A DNA stretch of 64,000 bases from Agaricus subrufescens (lineage: Eukaryota > Basidiomycota > Agaricomycetes > Agaricales > Agaricaceae), in NCBI GenBank assembly GCA_029945375.1, contig CM057064.1, positions 992,001 through 1,056,000 of the forward strand, given 5' to 3'. The notes under the pieces were generated by a model. It was given only the letters and a program-made list of their open reading frames with translations. It was not told the DNA's origin and did not search any database. Each line of letters begins with the position of its first letter. Within the stretch, counting starts at the first letter, position 1. Both the position numbers and the translations under genes were made by a program. Shown one piece after another: positions 1-12,041 of the stretch.

Positions 1-194
1 GATATTTCACCTTGTTGAACTCGTGACTGGTGGAATTTTCTCCGGTCTTTCTTAGTGCTAGTTGACCTCAACGCTGACACTCTGCATCACATTTTGATTA
101 CAATTTTCTGCTTCGTTAACTCCATTTATTCTTCATTTATTCTTTTGAACTTTGAACAGTTTACTAATTCTCGGCGATTTCCATTTTTCCTTAG

Positions 195-1659
195 GTCAGT
201 GATGCCTCAGGGTTTGGCTCAGGGGGAACGAGTGTAGCTACGCAAGTCGAGGGATCCAAGGATACGTCATGCTTTGATGGCACAAAGAACGTCTCACCGG
301 ATTTCGTATTCAACATTGAACCCGCGAATCAGATTGTTCAGTGTCAAAGCATGCGGATATGGTGGGACCCTGCAACTGTTAAAGGGTAAGTGTGTGCTAT
401 CATGGCAACTGTGCTAAATTTATTTCAACACTGCTTCTGTTCATAAATACTTTTTGTTGTCGATCAAATGCGCCTCCACTGCACCTGCCATCGTTCATCA
501 AACTTGAACCCTCGATTCTTATTTTATTTTTAGGGATCCGACCTTCCAAGCGGTTATTCCCGGAGGTCAGAGTTTTGCAATACCCCAAGGGAAACTTTCG
601 CAGGTACCGAATCAGGGTGTTGGCTTTAATTGGACACCAAATGTTAAAACGGGGACTACGGTGATACTGGTAGGTGGTGATGATAGAGGAATTGGGACCG
701 CTGGAAGCGCTCTTTATGTGGTTGGTGGTGGAACTTTGAATGATGGCTCGTGTCTGGGTCAGAATCCACCGAGTTCTACGGCCGGTACTCCTGCCGGTGC
801 TACTCTTCCTACGGGTGGTGCGTCCACTGGTGGTGGCGGGTGAGTGAACTTTTTATGGCCTCTCAGCTGTTTGTATATTCATTTCTTTTCTGAATTTTTG
901 GAATTTCTTTGCAGTGGTGGATCGGATACCGGAGCTATTGTAGGAGGCGTTGTAGGAGGTGTCGTAGGAGGTGTTACTTTCCTTGCTGGTCTCATCCTGG
1001 CCCTATTCTTCTACCGGCGCCGTCAACGTCAACGAAGACGAGTTAAAGAGCGACCTGTGGATCTACTTCACGACGATGAAGACGAAGAGGAAGATCATCG
1101 ACGAGCTTCTAACCACCATACGCAACAACAGATAGAATATTATACACCTGAACCATTCTTAGTACCCGACCCCACGGCGAATTCGGATGCGGCATCAGCA
1201 AGTGGTTTTGCGTCATCTTCTGGTCGACCGTTAAGTGGTACTTCGTTTACTCAGAGTGATGGCCCAGATTTGCTCGGTACTGGGAGTGCTTATGGTGTGG
1301 GTGGATTTGGATGGGCTGGTGGGAGTACTACGACGAATAATAGTAGGAAGGGAGCGATGCGGATGAGACCGGTGAATATCGTTCAACACGAAGATGCTGG
1401 ACCGCCTCCACTTCCGTCGGGTGGTGCGGGACAGGAAGAAGCGGAGACGATAGAATTGCCACCTGCGTATACTGCTGTGCAGAGACGTGGTGGTGACGAT
1501 GAGGTTGAGAGGCCGCAACAACCTCCACCTCGGGCGTCTGGAGAGTCGAGGACGGCTACTCCTAGTGCTACCCCTGCTGCTCCTGCAGCGGCTGCTACCG
1601 CTACGCATCCTACGACTGGGGATGCAACGACATCCGGAGCTGAATCTGGACGACAGTAA
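195..1659 (+). CDS. Mucin-like single-pass membrane protein, 5' part missing
   Basis: Visible exons are 195-385, 534-839 and 915-1659; the first coding exon(s) with start codon and signal peptide are not resolved and probably lie upstream of the window. The first two exons encode a compact extracellular region with WWDP, PGGQSFAIPQG and FNW motifs and a Ser/Thr/Gly-rich stalk. Exon 3 starts with a glycine-rich membrane segment (GAIVGGVVGGVVGG followed by a hydrophobic stretch), then an Arg-rich stop-transfer (YRRRQRQRRR) and a long cytosolic tail with acidic, Ser-rich and Pro/Ala-rich parts. This layout recalls many uncharacterised basidiomycete surface proteins that resemble stress-sensor or mucin receptors; function is unknown. 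A degraded copy lies at 6351-7393. Introns of 148 and 75 bases have standard GTAAGT/GTGAGT donors. Frame and splice phases agree throughout, so the gene call is firm while the N-terminus is open. Confidence 0.75.
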
Positions 1660-4528
1660 TCCCTTTTTTTTCTTCTTTTCTATTTTCGTTATCTCTTATC
1701 ATTTGCATCATTGGACCGACCACTTTTACTCTTTTCATTCTATCTTGTCTCTTGGTTTCCGCGTTATTTTTCTGGTAACCAACTGAGCTTCTCTTCTTTT
1801 TCATAGTATATATTGCGGAAGTCAACCCCGTTGATAATCATTATTTTTTTTTTTTGGGATGCCGAACTATTCTATGAGGTTGGTCATTCTTTTATTTCCT
1901 CTCTTTTTAGTTAGTCTCTTTCTTCGCTCTTGTTTTCCTCTATCGCGATCGTGTCACATGCAGCTCTCCCCGTTTTTTGAATTTGATTTTTTTTTTTCTG
2001 AAAAAACCATTTTCCCCCAAATTTTTACTCAAGCACTACGGACGTTAGGTTGTGTAGTTATTAGTTTATGGATCCGGAAAAATTCATTGTTGTTTTTTTT
2101 TTTGGCTTTTATTTTCTTGTTATGTAATTTGCTTCTACTTGCTTGTTAGATGGGAGAGAACGATGATGGGAATGATTGGGTCGTTCTCGTAGAGAAGTTG
2201 GATGGCGTAAACTAGGTTGAATGATGTTGAGCGCCTTCATTCTTTGGTAGACAACTTCATGCTAGCATGTCGGTGGCGCGAGACGTTGTAAGCTTGGTGC
2301 CACTTGCACCACGTAATGAATTTGTGTGGGGGCAAAGCATACTGACGAGTTGAGCATTGTACGTGTACAGAGACACCGTAAAAGTTAGTGTTGAAGAAGG
2401 GGAAGAGGGAGGTTATGCTGTTGCCAATCGTGCAAGGTTGGTTATATATATATGTGTGTGCAGTTAATAATCGGTGTTTATCGATGTCGTCATTGCCGAT
2501 GGACGTCTGCGGCCGTAGGCTGTGAAGATGTTTCGCTCCTTGAACCCCGAAACTTTGGGTTATATTTAGTGCAGTACTGCTAGTGTTAGATCAATTTTTT
2601 GGGGGAGGAGCTACAGCAAAAGTGGGGATCCTACGCCCGGACGCGGACTAGACATGGACTGGATGCTGACTTGACGTGAAATAGTGAGAGGCGGACGTAG
2701 GAAAGATGTTGCTATGAGTTGGAATAATTCAAGATCACATTGTTGGCGTGGCCGATGTCACAAGTTTACCGAATTTATGAGCATGCAAGCCAAGCCAGAT
2801 TGTGGTGGGCTGGCGCGGACCAATTAAAATTGAGACGAGCATCATGTAGACACCACGCGGGAACCTGCTGTTTCCTATCTCTTTGAAACTAACAAAAAGA
2901 GAAGTCTGTAAATATAGTAACAATTATTGTAAGTACTATATCTAAAGAAACGCTGCACATTGAAAGGGCTATTCCGGTTACAATGTGAGTGAGTATACTG
3001 TGACGAAAGTTTGAAGGCGGCCTGCTGCGGTTCGGGGCGAAAAAATGCCTGCGTGGGTGCCCACCTTTTTCTGCGAGCCCCCTAGCTTACGAGTATTGGT
3101 GATTTATATTTTGGGATGCACAGATATTTTGGGATGCAGTGCATAAATTGCTGCGCTTGATACGGCAGTTCACAAGAAGTTCTTGATGCGTTGATAGCTC
3201 AGTTGACATATACTTCTCTTATTGAATGGTCGCTAGCACATCTTTGTAGGATTAACTCTGAGGTTTCTAATACGATGCTGCGATAAAGTGTATTCAAAAC
3301 TCTTATGTTTTCTAGAAAGAAAAAAATTCAGTTTATCTTGTATCGAAAAAAACCGTTTCAGGGTTTTTTTGTTGTTGGCGGTGTGTGATGTAGTACAGCC
3401 TTGTGAGTTAGTTTGGCAGGAACATTATTTGTTTGGGATACTATGAAATGTGTGACGCCGGGGTTGACGGTCAAGTCGGTCCGACTAATATCAGCAAAAC
3501 AGGGCGTCGTCATAGCTGGTGGGCGGTGATGAGAGAAATTTGGCGTGATGTAGTTGTTACTCATCTACATAAAACGAGTGATATGTGTAGTTTTCTCTCC
3601 CAGAACGTTAGACCCTTAGAAGAAATAACTGTTTTTTTTTAGCAGACTTATGCTACAAGGATTTAGTAGACCACCGGATACTTGATGTAGACGACTCGAA
3701 GGTGCGATTGTGTGGACTAGCTTGTGGAACCACCAACTGAAAAAAAAAAATCTTGATGATTTCGTTTCATCATATATCATGACATGTTGAAAGACGGGTA
3801 TCAAGGTCTGGAAAATGGAAGCCTAACTTTGAAGGCTGCCGATATCAGAATAACTTGGGCCCTGAGGTGGCTGGCCTGCGGCTTCTTCCCGAGAGCTTAA
3901 AGAGTTTTGAATGTGTGTGGTTCTTCGAAGGTACTGAGTACTTAGTCGATTCTATTGGGCGGCAAAGGGAAGAGGATGCCCTGGGTATCTTGTAGGACTC
4001 TTCTTATCGTCCTGTAAGGATGAGCTTATTACAGATATTTCGGAGAATGAAACGCGCTAGTGTCAATTGAGTTAGAAGCGAGGGAATAAAAAGCTAATTT
4101 GAAAGTTGTGTTCATGATCCAGTACTACAATTTACAGCACTAGAGATATTAAAAGTGTAAAAGTAATGATCGAGAGGCTTGGCTACCCCTTTTGGACTGC
4201 AGGCTACCAAATTTGGTGAACGCGATATAACCGGTTTCCCGAGACTTCTGCGCTGAGACGAAAATAAAAGTGAATCTAATGCTCATGAATTGATACATAG
4301 ACCTGAAGCCGCAGCCGAACCATGGCATATGATAGCGCGCTGGTCATCATGCTCTGTTTCGTCGTGCCATAGCTACGAACACACAAACAATGCATTTATT
4401 TGGCTTTGGACTAGAATCCGGGCTGTTTCCCAGTGGCCCTGCTGACATATTTGAAGGAATCCCGTAACCGGACAGAATAAACTCTTCGTTCCACATCTTC
4501 AATCTGTTTCTCCTCTCCTAGCCGCACA
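1660..4528. other. Intergenic, about 2.9 kb, no gene recognised
   Basis: Several T-rich runs follow the upstream gene (1661-2110), probably its 3' region. No open frame here has splice signals or a recognisable protein. Bases from about 3866 to 4528 reappear at about 7393-8236, so the right end is the promoter-side flank of the duplicated fucosyltransferase-like gene. The stretch 1381-3865 has no counterpart in the second unit, where it appears deleted. Confidence 0.6.
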
Positions 4529-6098
4529 ATGTCCTCTACGATATCCCGCCAAATGATCGTTTGGCTAGGCTCTTCCCGCAGAATGACGATTCTTTTCATC
4601 ATAGCTGTAGCCCTCCTCATAATTCTTCTTACAGGCCCCGGCATCCACCCATCAGAGCTCATGATTTCGATTGGCAAAGGGCCTGACCAAAAGGAGGACG
4701 TTCTCTCTGGTAGAGAATACCCACCTACATATCATTGGCTGGTTGAATGGGAGAAAGCGCTCCCTCAACACAACCTGAGTTTACCCTATCCTGAGGGTAA
4801 GTTTGGGAGATATGTCAAGTTTTCTTCAGAAGTTCAAATGCTGGGTTGGAATAACTGCCTTCAGGAGCGGTAAGCTTGATTTTACTTTCCTCATCGTATG
4901 CTTTTCATTGACGTTGGAATTCCGCCCGGATAGACTAATGAATTCGTATCTGGCCTACAAGTCCAAACGGGCATATGTTTTCAAAGAATTTATGTGGCAG
5001 CCGGACCATTATCCCTGGCCTAAGGGGAAGTACAGGGCATCGCCGCCACGTACACCGATGAACGCCTTGCTTGCTGGGCCAAGCGTTGGAGGACGATGGG
5101 ACGAGGGAGATGAAGCTCCGCGCTCAGTATCGGAACATTATTTCGATATTGTTTGCCCATCTAGTGAACGACGAATCATCAAAACTGGGGATATCAAGCC
5201 TCAAATTACGTCGGAAAGCGGCGACATGATTTTTTCGACATGGGAACGGCTGCTCCTCAATGCGCCAGAGCGATGTATCGAAATACAGCCAGGTGGACGA
5301 GCCAAGGATAACTTTCCTCAAGTGTTTGATGTTTGGTTGTGGGGAAGCGAGAATCTGCTCTTACTCTGGGAAGAGTATAGAGACTCGCCGATATCTCGAT
5401 TATTGGAGGCATCGCCGATTGTGAATGCCGCAATCGCTCGAAACGAATATCTGTTCGTTCCGACGGACAGGCAGGCCGTAGGTTCCAGAAATATCTACGA
5501 TCACATGTTGGCCATTCACATTCGCCGAGGAGATTTCAGCAACGCATGCTTACATCATGCTACTTGGAATTCGAGGTTTCATGGCTGGAATCAATTGCCT
5601 TGGTTGCCTGACACCTTTACACCGCCTCCGGGAAGCGAGTGGGGAAAGAATACCGACGAAAATGTCGCACTCTATATGAGGCGTTGCTTTCCAAAATTTG
5701 ATGACATTGTCAGGAAAATTCGAGTCTCGCGCGATGATTATGAGAACATGGCCAAGGATAACGAAACGACTAGATTTTTGGATACTTTGTATATCTTGAC
5801 GGACGAAAATAGCGGATGGCTCGAGCAGCTGAAGGATACTCTGAGAGCCGAAGGCTGGACACGTATTGTAACTAGTAGAGACTTGGCCCTGAATGCTGAG
5901 GGCGTTGACACCAGTATGGTTGTGGATATGGACATTGCGCGTCGTGCGGCCGTGTTTGTCGGTAATGGAGTAAGTGACCCACTTTCCCGACTGGAATATT
6001 TTGGCTGATGTGAGCTGCAGTGGTCTTCGCTTACAAGTAACATTGTCCACCAGAGGCTGGTAGACAAAAGAGAGCCGATTAGCATACGATTTACGTAG
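4529..6098 (+). CDS. O-fucosyltransferase-like type II membrane protein (copy A, intact)
   Basis: Exons 4529-4869, 4934-5969 and 6021-6098 give 484 residues. A short basic cytosolic N-terminus with a Ser-Arg-Arg is followed by one membrane anchor at about residues 19-35, as in Golgi type II glycosyltransferases. The lumenal part carries HIRRGD at residues 309-314, the GDP-fucose-binding type loop found in protein O-fucosyltransferase-like families (PF10250-like); acceptor and sugar donor are inferred only from this. The introns are 64 and 51 bases. The last intron joins a 26-codon final exon ending in ISIRFT. The start was taken at the first ATG before the basic/hydrophobic N-terminus; the open frame beginning at 4803 is only intron read-through into exon 2. 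A near-identical but broken copy lies at 8237-9824. The long antisense frame at 5550-6050 is treated as a shadow. Confidence 0.85.
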
Positions 6099-6177
6099 AG
6101 TACGGTGTCATTTATAATACTATACCTTGTGGCATGTGTGGCTTACATCACGGATTCGGCCATTTCTTCCATCGACG

Positions 6178-6350
6178 GCCATCATCACAAGTCCACTGTC
6201 TCCTCCTTCTACGGCGGCTGCAAGAACTCAGACGCCCTCAACCAAAATTTTGTTCCTCCCAAGGCACGCTTTGGCCGAGTCGATGCCTCCTCTTTTTTTA
6301 GTTCAGACCCTCAATGCGTGTCGCTCGGCGGTCGGGCTGTGTCGGCTGGA
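6178..6350 (+). pseudogene. 5' fragment of the LEA2-like membrane protein gene
   Basis: This piece matches codons of exon 1 of the intact gene at 9913 (the KSTVSSFYGG, ALNQ, ARFGR, SSFF and GGRAVSAG segments) with many substitutions. The base run that holds the start codon in the intact gene is replaced by catcatcacaag, so the native ATG is absent; the frame is open from an upstream ATG at 6105. At 6350 the match to this gene stops after gtgtcggctgg and sequence of the mucin-like gene follows in the same breath. It is the right-hand end of duplication unit 1, left without the other four exons. Confidence 0.8.
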
Positions 6351-7393
6351 CAAGTGTAGCTACACAATTTGAGGAGCCGAAGGATACGTCATGTTTTGAT
6401 GGCACAAAGAACGTCTCGCCGGATTTCAACGTATTCAACATTGAACCCGCGAGTCAAATTGTTCAGCGCCAAAGTATGAGGATATGGTGGGACCCTGAAA
6501 CTGTTAAAGGGTAAGTGCGTGCTAATAGTTTATCATAGTAACTGTGCTAAATTAATTTCATACCTGCTTCTGTTCATAAAGACTTTTGTTGTTGATCAAA
6601 TGCGCGTCCACTACACCTACCACCACTCATCAAGCTCGAACCCTCAATTCTTATTATATTCTTAGTAATCCGACCTTCCAAGCGGCTTATTCCTGAGGTC
6701 AGAGTTTTGCAATACCCCAAGGGAAACTTTCGCAAGTACCGAATCGGGATGTTGGCTTTAATTGGATGCCAAATGTTAAAACGTGGACTACGGTGATACT
6801 GGTGAGTGGGGATGAAAGAGAGATTGGACTGCTGGAAGCGTTCTTCATGTAGTTGGTGGTGGAACTCTGGATGACGGTTCGTGTTTGGGTCAGAATCCAC
6901 TAAATTCTACGGCTGGTACTCCTGCCGGTGCTACTCTTCCTACGGGTGGTGCGTCCACAGGTGGTGGTGGTGGCGGGTGAGTGAACCTTATACGACCTCT
7001 CAGCTGTTTGCATGTTCGTTCTGGCCCTATTCTTCTATTGGCGTCGTCAACGTCAACGAAGACGAGTTAAAGAGTGACCTGTGGATCTACCTCACGAAGA
7101 TGAAGACGAAGAGAAAGATCATCGACGAACTGCTAACCACCATACACAGCAACAGATAGAGTATTGTACACCCGAACCATTTTAGTACACGACCCCACGG
7201 CGAATTCGGATGCGGCATCAGCAAGTGGTTTTCTGGTCGACCGTTAAGTGGTACTTCGTTTATTCAGAGTGGTGGCCTAGATTCGCTTGGTACTGGGAGT
7301 GCTTATGGTGTGGGTGGACTTGGATGGGCTGGTGGGAGTACTACGGCGAATAATAGTAGGCAGGGAGCGATGCGGATGAGACCGGTGAATATC
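6351..7393 (+). pseudogene. Decayed copy of the mucin-like membrane protein gene
   Basis: The first exon copy (to 6510, TSCFDGTKNVSPDF, WWDPETVKG) and its GTAAGT donor are kept, and the second exon copy starts near 6666, where the acceptor reads ttcttagtaatccg with a substitution at the exon start. A frameshift lies near 6694 (cttattcctgagg instead of gttattcccggagg) and another near 6824. At about 7021 the copy jumps from the second intron directly to the end of the membrane segment (CTGGCCCTATTCTTCTA), which removes the 3' splice site and the glycine-rich stretch. Near 7393 the tail sequence is joined to distant intergenic DNA. Together with the missing 5' exons this copy cannot make the protein. 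Confidence 0.85.
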
Positions 7394-8236
7394 GGTGGCT
7401 GACCTGCGTCTTCTTCCCGAGAGCTTAAAAACTTTGGATGGGTGTGGTTTTTCAAATGTACTGAGTACTTGATGCATTAGTCGATCCTAATTGGCGGCAA
7501 GGGGAAGAGGATGCCATGAGCATCTTTAGGATCCTTACCGTCCTGTAAGGGTGAGCTTATTGCAGATATTTCGGAGAATGAAATGCACTAGCGTTAATTC
7601 AGTTAAAAGGGACAAAATATAAAAGTGATGATCGAGAGGCTCGGCTACCCCTTTTGGACCGCAGGCTACCAAATTTGGTGAACGCAGTATACCTACTGGC
7701 AGCCGGTTTCCCTAAACTTCTGCGCTGAGACGAAAATAAAAATCAACCAACGCGCATGAATTGATACATAGGCCTGAATCCGCAGCTAGAGCTTTGCATA
7801 GGATACTGCGCTGGTCATCACACTCCGTTTCGTCGTGCCATAGCTACGAACACAAACAATGCATTTATTTGGCTTCGGGCTAGAATCTAGGCTGTTTCCC
7901 GCTGGACCTGCTGACATATTTGAAGGAATATTGTAACTGGACAGGATAAACCCTTCGTTCCACATCTTCCTGTTGAGGGTACTTCGACATCCTAAAGTCT
8001 TTTTCTATTTTTATACATTCTCCTATTTCTAACATTTCTCCGTGTCACTCCTTTCTGACTATATGGTTTTAGTTACATTCCTGTACAATTTCCCTTGGCA
8101 CAGGTCTCTCCGAAAATTTATTCTCCAGCGACCGAAATCTGTACCTCAGTGGTCAACCTTAACTTCGTTGACACTGAGATTTTTGATCTTCTTTTCTTCC
8201 ATCTGTTTCTACTCTTCTAGCCGCACAACGTTCTCT
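7394..8236. other. Upstream flank of fucosyltransferase-like copy B
   Basis: Corresponds to about 3866-4528 of unit 1 (shared landmarks: cttcttcccgagagctta, the line around catagctacgaacacaaacaatgc at 7840). A stretch at about 7975-8195 has no equal in unit 1, so copy B carries extra DNA just before its first exon. An open frame starts at 8042 in the phase of exon 1, but nothing shows it is coding. Confidence 0.5.
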
Positions 8237-9824
8237 ATGATTTCCCGCCAAATGTTCGCTGGGCTAGGCTCTTCCCGCAGAATGATGATCATCTTCGTCA
8301 TAGCCATATTCTTCCTCATAATTCTCCTAACAAGCCATGGCATCTGCCCACCGGAGGTCGTGATCCCTAATGAAAAAGGGCATGACCACAAGGAGGATGT
8401 TCTCTCTGGTATAGATGTTCCTTCTGGGATAGAATACTCACCTACATACCATTGGCTGGTTGAATGGGAGAAAGCGCTCCCTCAACACAACCTGAGTTTA
8501 CTCTATCCCGAGGGTAAATTTGGGAGATATGTCAAGTTTTCGTCAGAAATTCAAATGCTGGGTTGGAACAATTGCCTTCACGAGCGGTAAGCTCGACTTT
8601 ACCCTCCTAATCGGATGTCTTTCATTGACACTGGCATTGAAATTCCGCCCGGATAGGCTGATGAATTCGTATCTGGCCTACAAGTCCAAACGAGCATACG
8701 TTTTCAAAGAATTTATGTGGAGACCGGAACGTTATCCCTGGCCTAAGGAGAAGTACAGGGCATCGCCGCCACGTACACCGATGAATGCCTTGCTTGCTGG
8801 ACCAACTGTTGGAGGACGGTGGGACGAGGGAGATGAGGCCCCGCGCTCAGTATCGGAAACTTATTTATTTCGATATCGTTTGCCCAGCCAGTGAACGACG
8901 AATCATCAAAACTGGGGATATCAAGCCTCAAATTACGTCGGAAAGCGGCGACATGATTTTTCCACATGGGAGCGACTGCTCCTCAATGCGCCAGAGCGGT
9001 GTATCGAAATACAGCCAGGTGGACAAACCGAGGATAATTTCCCCCAAGTGTTTGATGTTTGGTTGTGGGGAAGCGAGAATCTGCTCTTACTCTGGGAAGA
9101 GTATAGAGACTCGCCGATATCTCGATTATTGGAGGCATCGCCGATTGTGAATGCCGCAATCGCCCGAAACGAGTATTTGTTCGTTCCGACGGACAGGCAG
9201 GCCGTAGGTTCCAGAAATATCTACGATCACATGTTGGCCATTCACATCCGCCGAGGAGATTTCAGCGACGCATGCTTACATCATGCTACTTGGAATTCGA
9301 GGTTTCATGGCTGGAATCAATTGCCTTGGTTGCCTGACACCTTTACACCGCCTCCGGGAAGCGAATGGGGAAAGAACACCAACGAAAATGTCGCACTCTA
9401 TATGAGGCGTTGCTTTCCAAAATTTGATGACATTGTCGCGAAAATCCGAGACTCGCGCGACGATTATGAGAAGGCGGCCCAGGACAACGAAACGACCAGA
9501 TTTTTGGATACTTTGTATATCTTGACGGACGAAAATAGCGAATGGCTCGAGCAGCTGAAGAATGCGCTGAGAGCCGAAGGCTGGACACGTATTGTAACTA
9601 GCAGAGACCTGGTCCTAGACGCTGAGGGCGTGGATGCGGGTATGGCTGTGGATATGGACATTGCGCGTCGTGCGGCCGTATTTGTCGGTAACGGAGTAAG
9701 TTTCGTCCTTTCCCGGCTGGAGTAATTTGGCTGATGGGAGCTGCAGTGGTCTTCACTTACTGGTAATATTGTCCACCGGAGACTGGTAGACAAGAGAGAG
9801 CCAATTAGTATACGATTTACTTAG
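8237..9824 (+). pseudogene. O-fucosyltransferase-like gene, copy B, broken by indels
   Basis: Exon equivalents are 8237-8586, 8657-9695 and 9747-9824, with all splice sites kept. The ATG used in copy A is ACG here; the next in-frame ATG (8237) would restore a start three codons later. Near 8866 copy B has four extra bases (gaaacttatttatttcg against gaacattatttcg), which shifts the frame and reaches a TGA at 8892-8894. A one-base loss near 8960 restores the original phase, and the rest, including HIRRGD and the ISIRFT end, is open. The net effect is about 30 altered codons containing one stop. If the two indels are sequencing errors the gene would be whole; as it stands it is a recent pseudogene. 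An in-frame insertion of six codons after SGI also separates it from copy A. Confidence 0.75.
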
Positions 9825-9912
9825 AGTACGGTGTTATTTGGAATACTGTACCTTGTGACATGTGCGGCTTACATCACGAATACTCCCACGGCCATTTCTC
9901 CCATCGACGGCC

Positions 9913-11281
9913 ATGGACGCTGACCGCAAGTCCACTGTCTCCTCCTTCTACGGCGGCCGCAAGAGCTCAGATGCCCTCAACCAGGATTTTGCTCCTCCCA
10001 ACGCACGCTTCGGCCGAGATGATGCTTCCTCGTTCTTTGGTTCAGACCCTCAACGGATGTCGCTCGGCGGCCGCGCAGTGTCGGCTGGCTACAACTCGAG
10101 CTCATTTTACCCGGGAAGAGAAGAGCCTCTGAAAGGTGGCCGGGATGAGGAGGAGGAGGCATGGGATGTGTATGCCGATTTCAACAATGCTGGACCCCGA
10201 TACAGCTCGGCGTTTGCGCCGGCGCCGACCCCGCCCACCAATGCCAAAGGGTTCGTGGCCTTTCAGATGCTTCCTGTGCTTTAATGTATGACGATATTAC
10301 AGATACCAACCTCTGATTACCCCGTCATTATCATCAAAGGAGCTCGAGGCCGGCAGTCAGACACCCGTAGAGATGGTTACTGTTCCCGCTCTTGGAGCGG
10401 AATGGGGCAAAGAAGAGCTACGAGATATGACAAAGGGTGCCAAACGAGAAAAAGTCAGAGAGTCACGGAAGGAGAAATGGAAACAATGGAATCGGGGTGA
10501 GAGAGGGATGTGTGGTTCTTACTGCACCAAGAAAGTTTTTGCTTGGTCACTTTTTGGCTTCTGCGCTGCGTAAGTTCTCCCTTGGAGACTTGTTTATTCC
10601 TTCGATCTCTGATTACCGGCCTTTGAAATAGAGTTGCACTTGTGCTTGGATTTTGCATTCCACGAGTACCGAGCTTTTCTTTCAATAGCAAAACCCCTCT
10701 AAAGAACGCAACTGGCTCGTGGGCGTCTGCAGTACCATTTGGGTTTTCGAGAGCTCCCACCAACTTCTCCTTCCCGGCATTTGCTTCACTACAACTTGAT
10801 ACTGGCAACAATTTTGTTCCTGTCACGTTCAAACACATGCGAGCTTCTATTTATGACCTCAATACAGGAGATCAAGTAGGCAAGGGGGATATACTCCAAA
10901 AACAGACTGTGCAGCCACGGTCTTTCCCTCAAATATCGCTCCCCTTGAACTTCACCTACTCCGCAATCAATGATTCTGACATCACATGTAAGTTATTTTT
11001 TCCGTTGCTTGAAACCACCCACTGATATTTCCGTGCCAGGGAACAACTGGTACAATGGATGCAAAAATAAGATCAACTATGTCGGTGATCGTCCATGTAA
11101 GTTCCTCCCCGATGACCTGATGTTGCTGATTCCAGAGGCTGATTTGATGGTGTCTTTTGTAGCGGTCAAGTTCCAGCTCACAATCGAACTTGAGATCCTC
11201 GGGCTTATCGGTACTCGTACTGTGTCGACTCAAGTCACTGATGCAAGTTGTCCCTGGGAACTTCCAGTGAATAGCGTGTAA
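9913..11281 (+). CDS. LEA2-like type II membrane protein of unknown role
   Basis: Five exons: 9913-10250, 10303-10569, 10632-10987, 11040-11096 and 11163-11281, total 378 residues; all phases match. Residues 1-185 are hydrophilic, low-complexity and charged (KREKVRESRKEKWKQWNRGER just before the membrane). One membrane helix lies at about 187-208, interrupted in the gene by intron 2. The remaining 170 residues are a beta-rich extracytosolic domain with Asn-linked glycosylation motifs and a C-terminal strand pattern (VKFQLTIELEILGLIGTRT) typical of LEA2/immunoglobulin-like domains in fungal vacuolar or plasma-membrane proteins. The assignment to LEA2-like is by architecture, not by motif, so it is tentative. 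The ATG at 9913 follows a short leader shared with duplication unit 1; the fragment at 6178-6350 is its truncated duplicate. Confidence 0.75.
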
Positions 11282-12041
11282 CCGGTCAGGTCATGAATAT
11301 CGAATGTTGAACATTAACACCCTTCCCTTCCTTTTCAAACCTACTATTCTTACTCTTTTCTCTCAAATATAATATTGGGCCTCAAACTGCTGCCAGTTTC
11401 TCCTGCTTCAGTTTAGTGTACCATTTCATATTTTCTTCTCACCTTCTTTGACTCGGATCCTTTTACGACGGCACATTTCGGTATTGGTTGGCTTCTTTTT
11501 TCCCCTTTATACTCAGTATGAATCTCGGTCAGTTATCTAAGGACTTCTTGCCCCATAGACATTCATTTATCCCTCTTAAATTTGTATCCACGTCCCTTTC
11601 CGGGTTTCGTAGCTGATGAAAATATATCTCACAATCCTGATTGCGGGATCAAATACATACTATTTATAGGTTTACTGTATTCGTCATAGCCGAACACTGA
11701 TCTTGAACAGCCTCGTTGTTGGAGTCGTGGCCTGACGCGGGCTGTGTTGATCCATGCTCCTTTGATCTCTTCCCACTTTATCTTATCCGATTTATCGACA
11801 AAGTCGGCGGTAAGACGCTGTGTATCGCCTGCTGTGCCCCGTTGACTGGCCGAAGAATAAGGTGCGATATGATTTTACCGACTGCCTTACAGTCATCGGT
11901 CCTCTGCGTTTTCCTCGAATTTGCGAAATCTCCGGGAATGATAGAAGCAGTACAAATGGGGTTTGGAAGGAATGATCCTGCTTCTAAAGTAGAACAGCAC
12001 AAATAAAAGGGGTACACGTTCTCAATCGGTTCAAAATTGCT
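11282..12041. other. Intergenic, 760 bases
   Basis: 3' region of the LEA2-like gene (T/C-rich) and 5' flank of the methyltransferase. The open frame 11716-12006 has no splice or domain support and is not called. Confidence 0.5.

Larger units (their letters stand above)
231..6350. repeat. Tandem duplication, unit 1
   Basis: The sequence from gene 1 exon 195-385 through the fucosyltransferase-like gene to the first part of a third gene is repeated in 6351-10088. Alignment by eye: agtgtagc at 231 matches 6353; WWDP exon, both fucosyltransferase-like exons, and the KSTVSSFYGG segment all match in order. Unit 1 keeps the complete fucosyltransferase-like gene, but its copy of the third gene stops at the unit boundary. 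The offset of the two units is about 6.12 kb at the left end and about 3.7 kb further right, because unit 2 lost about 2.5 kb. Confidence 0.85.
6351..10088. repeat. Tandem duplication, unit 2
   Basis: Second copy of the 231-6350 block. It starts inside the first visible exon of the mucin-like gene and ends inside exon 1 of the LEA2-like gene, whose remaining exons continue to 11281 as single-copy sequence. Two internal losses are visible relative to unit 1: about 110 bases at 7021 (the acceptor and membrane-segment coding part of the mucin-like gene) and about 2.5 kb at 7393 (its tail plus most of the following intergenic DNA). Confidence 0.85.

Noticed and set aside
1..194. Exon of the mucin-like gene in the first 194 bases
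   Set aside because: Possible acceptor near 54 (ctttcttag), but no donor or frame that joins convincingly to the exon at 195.
5550..6050. Long antisense open frame (166 codons) over the fucosyltransferase-like gene
   Set aside because: It mirrors the codon structure of the sense exon and recurs in copy B only in part; no own domain or splice signals.
11716..12006. 96-codon frame before the methyltransferase
   Set aside because: No splice logic, no domain, ends shortly before the next gene; likely chance.
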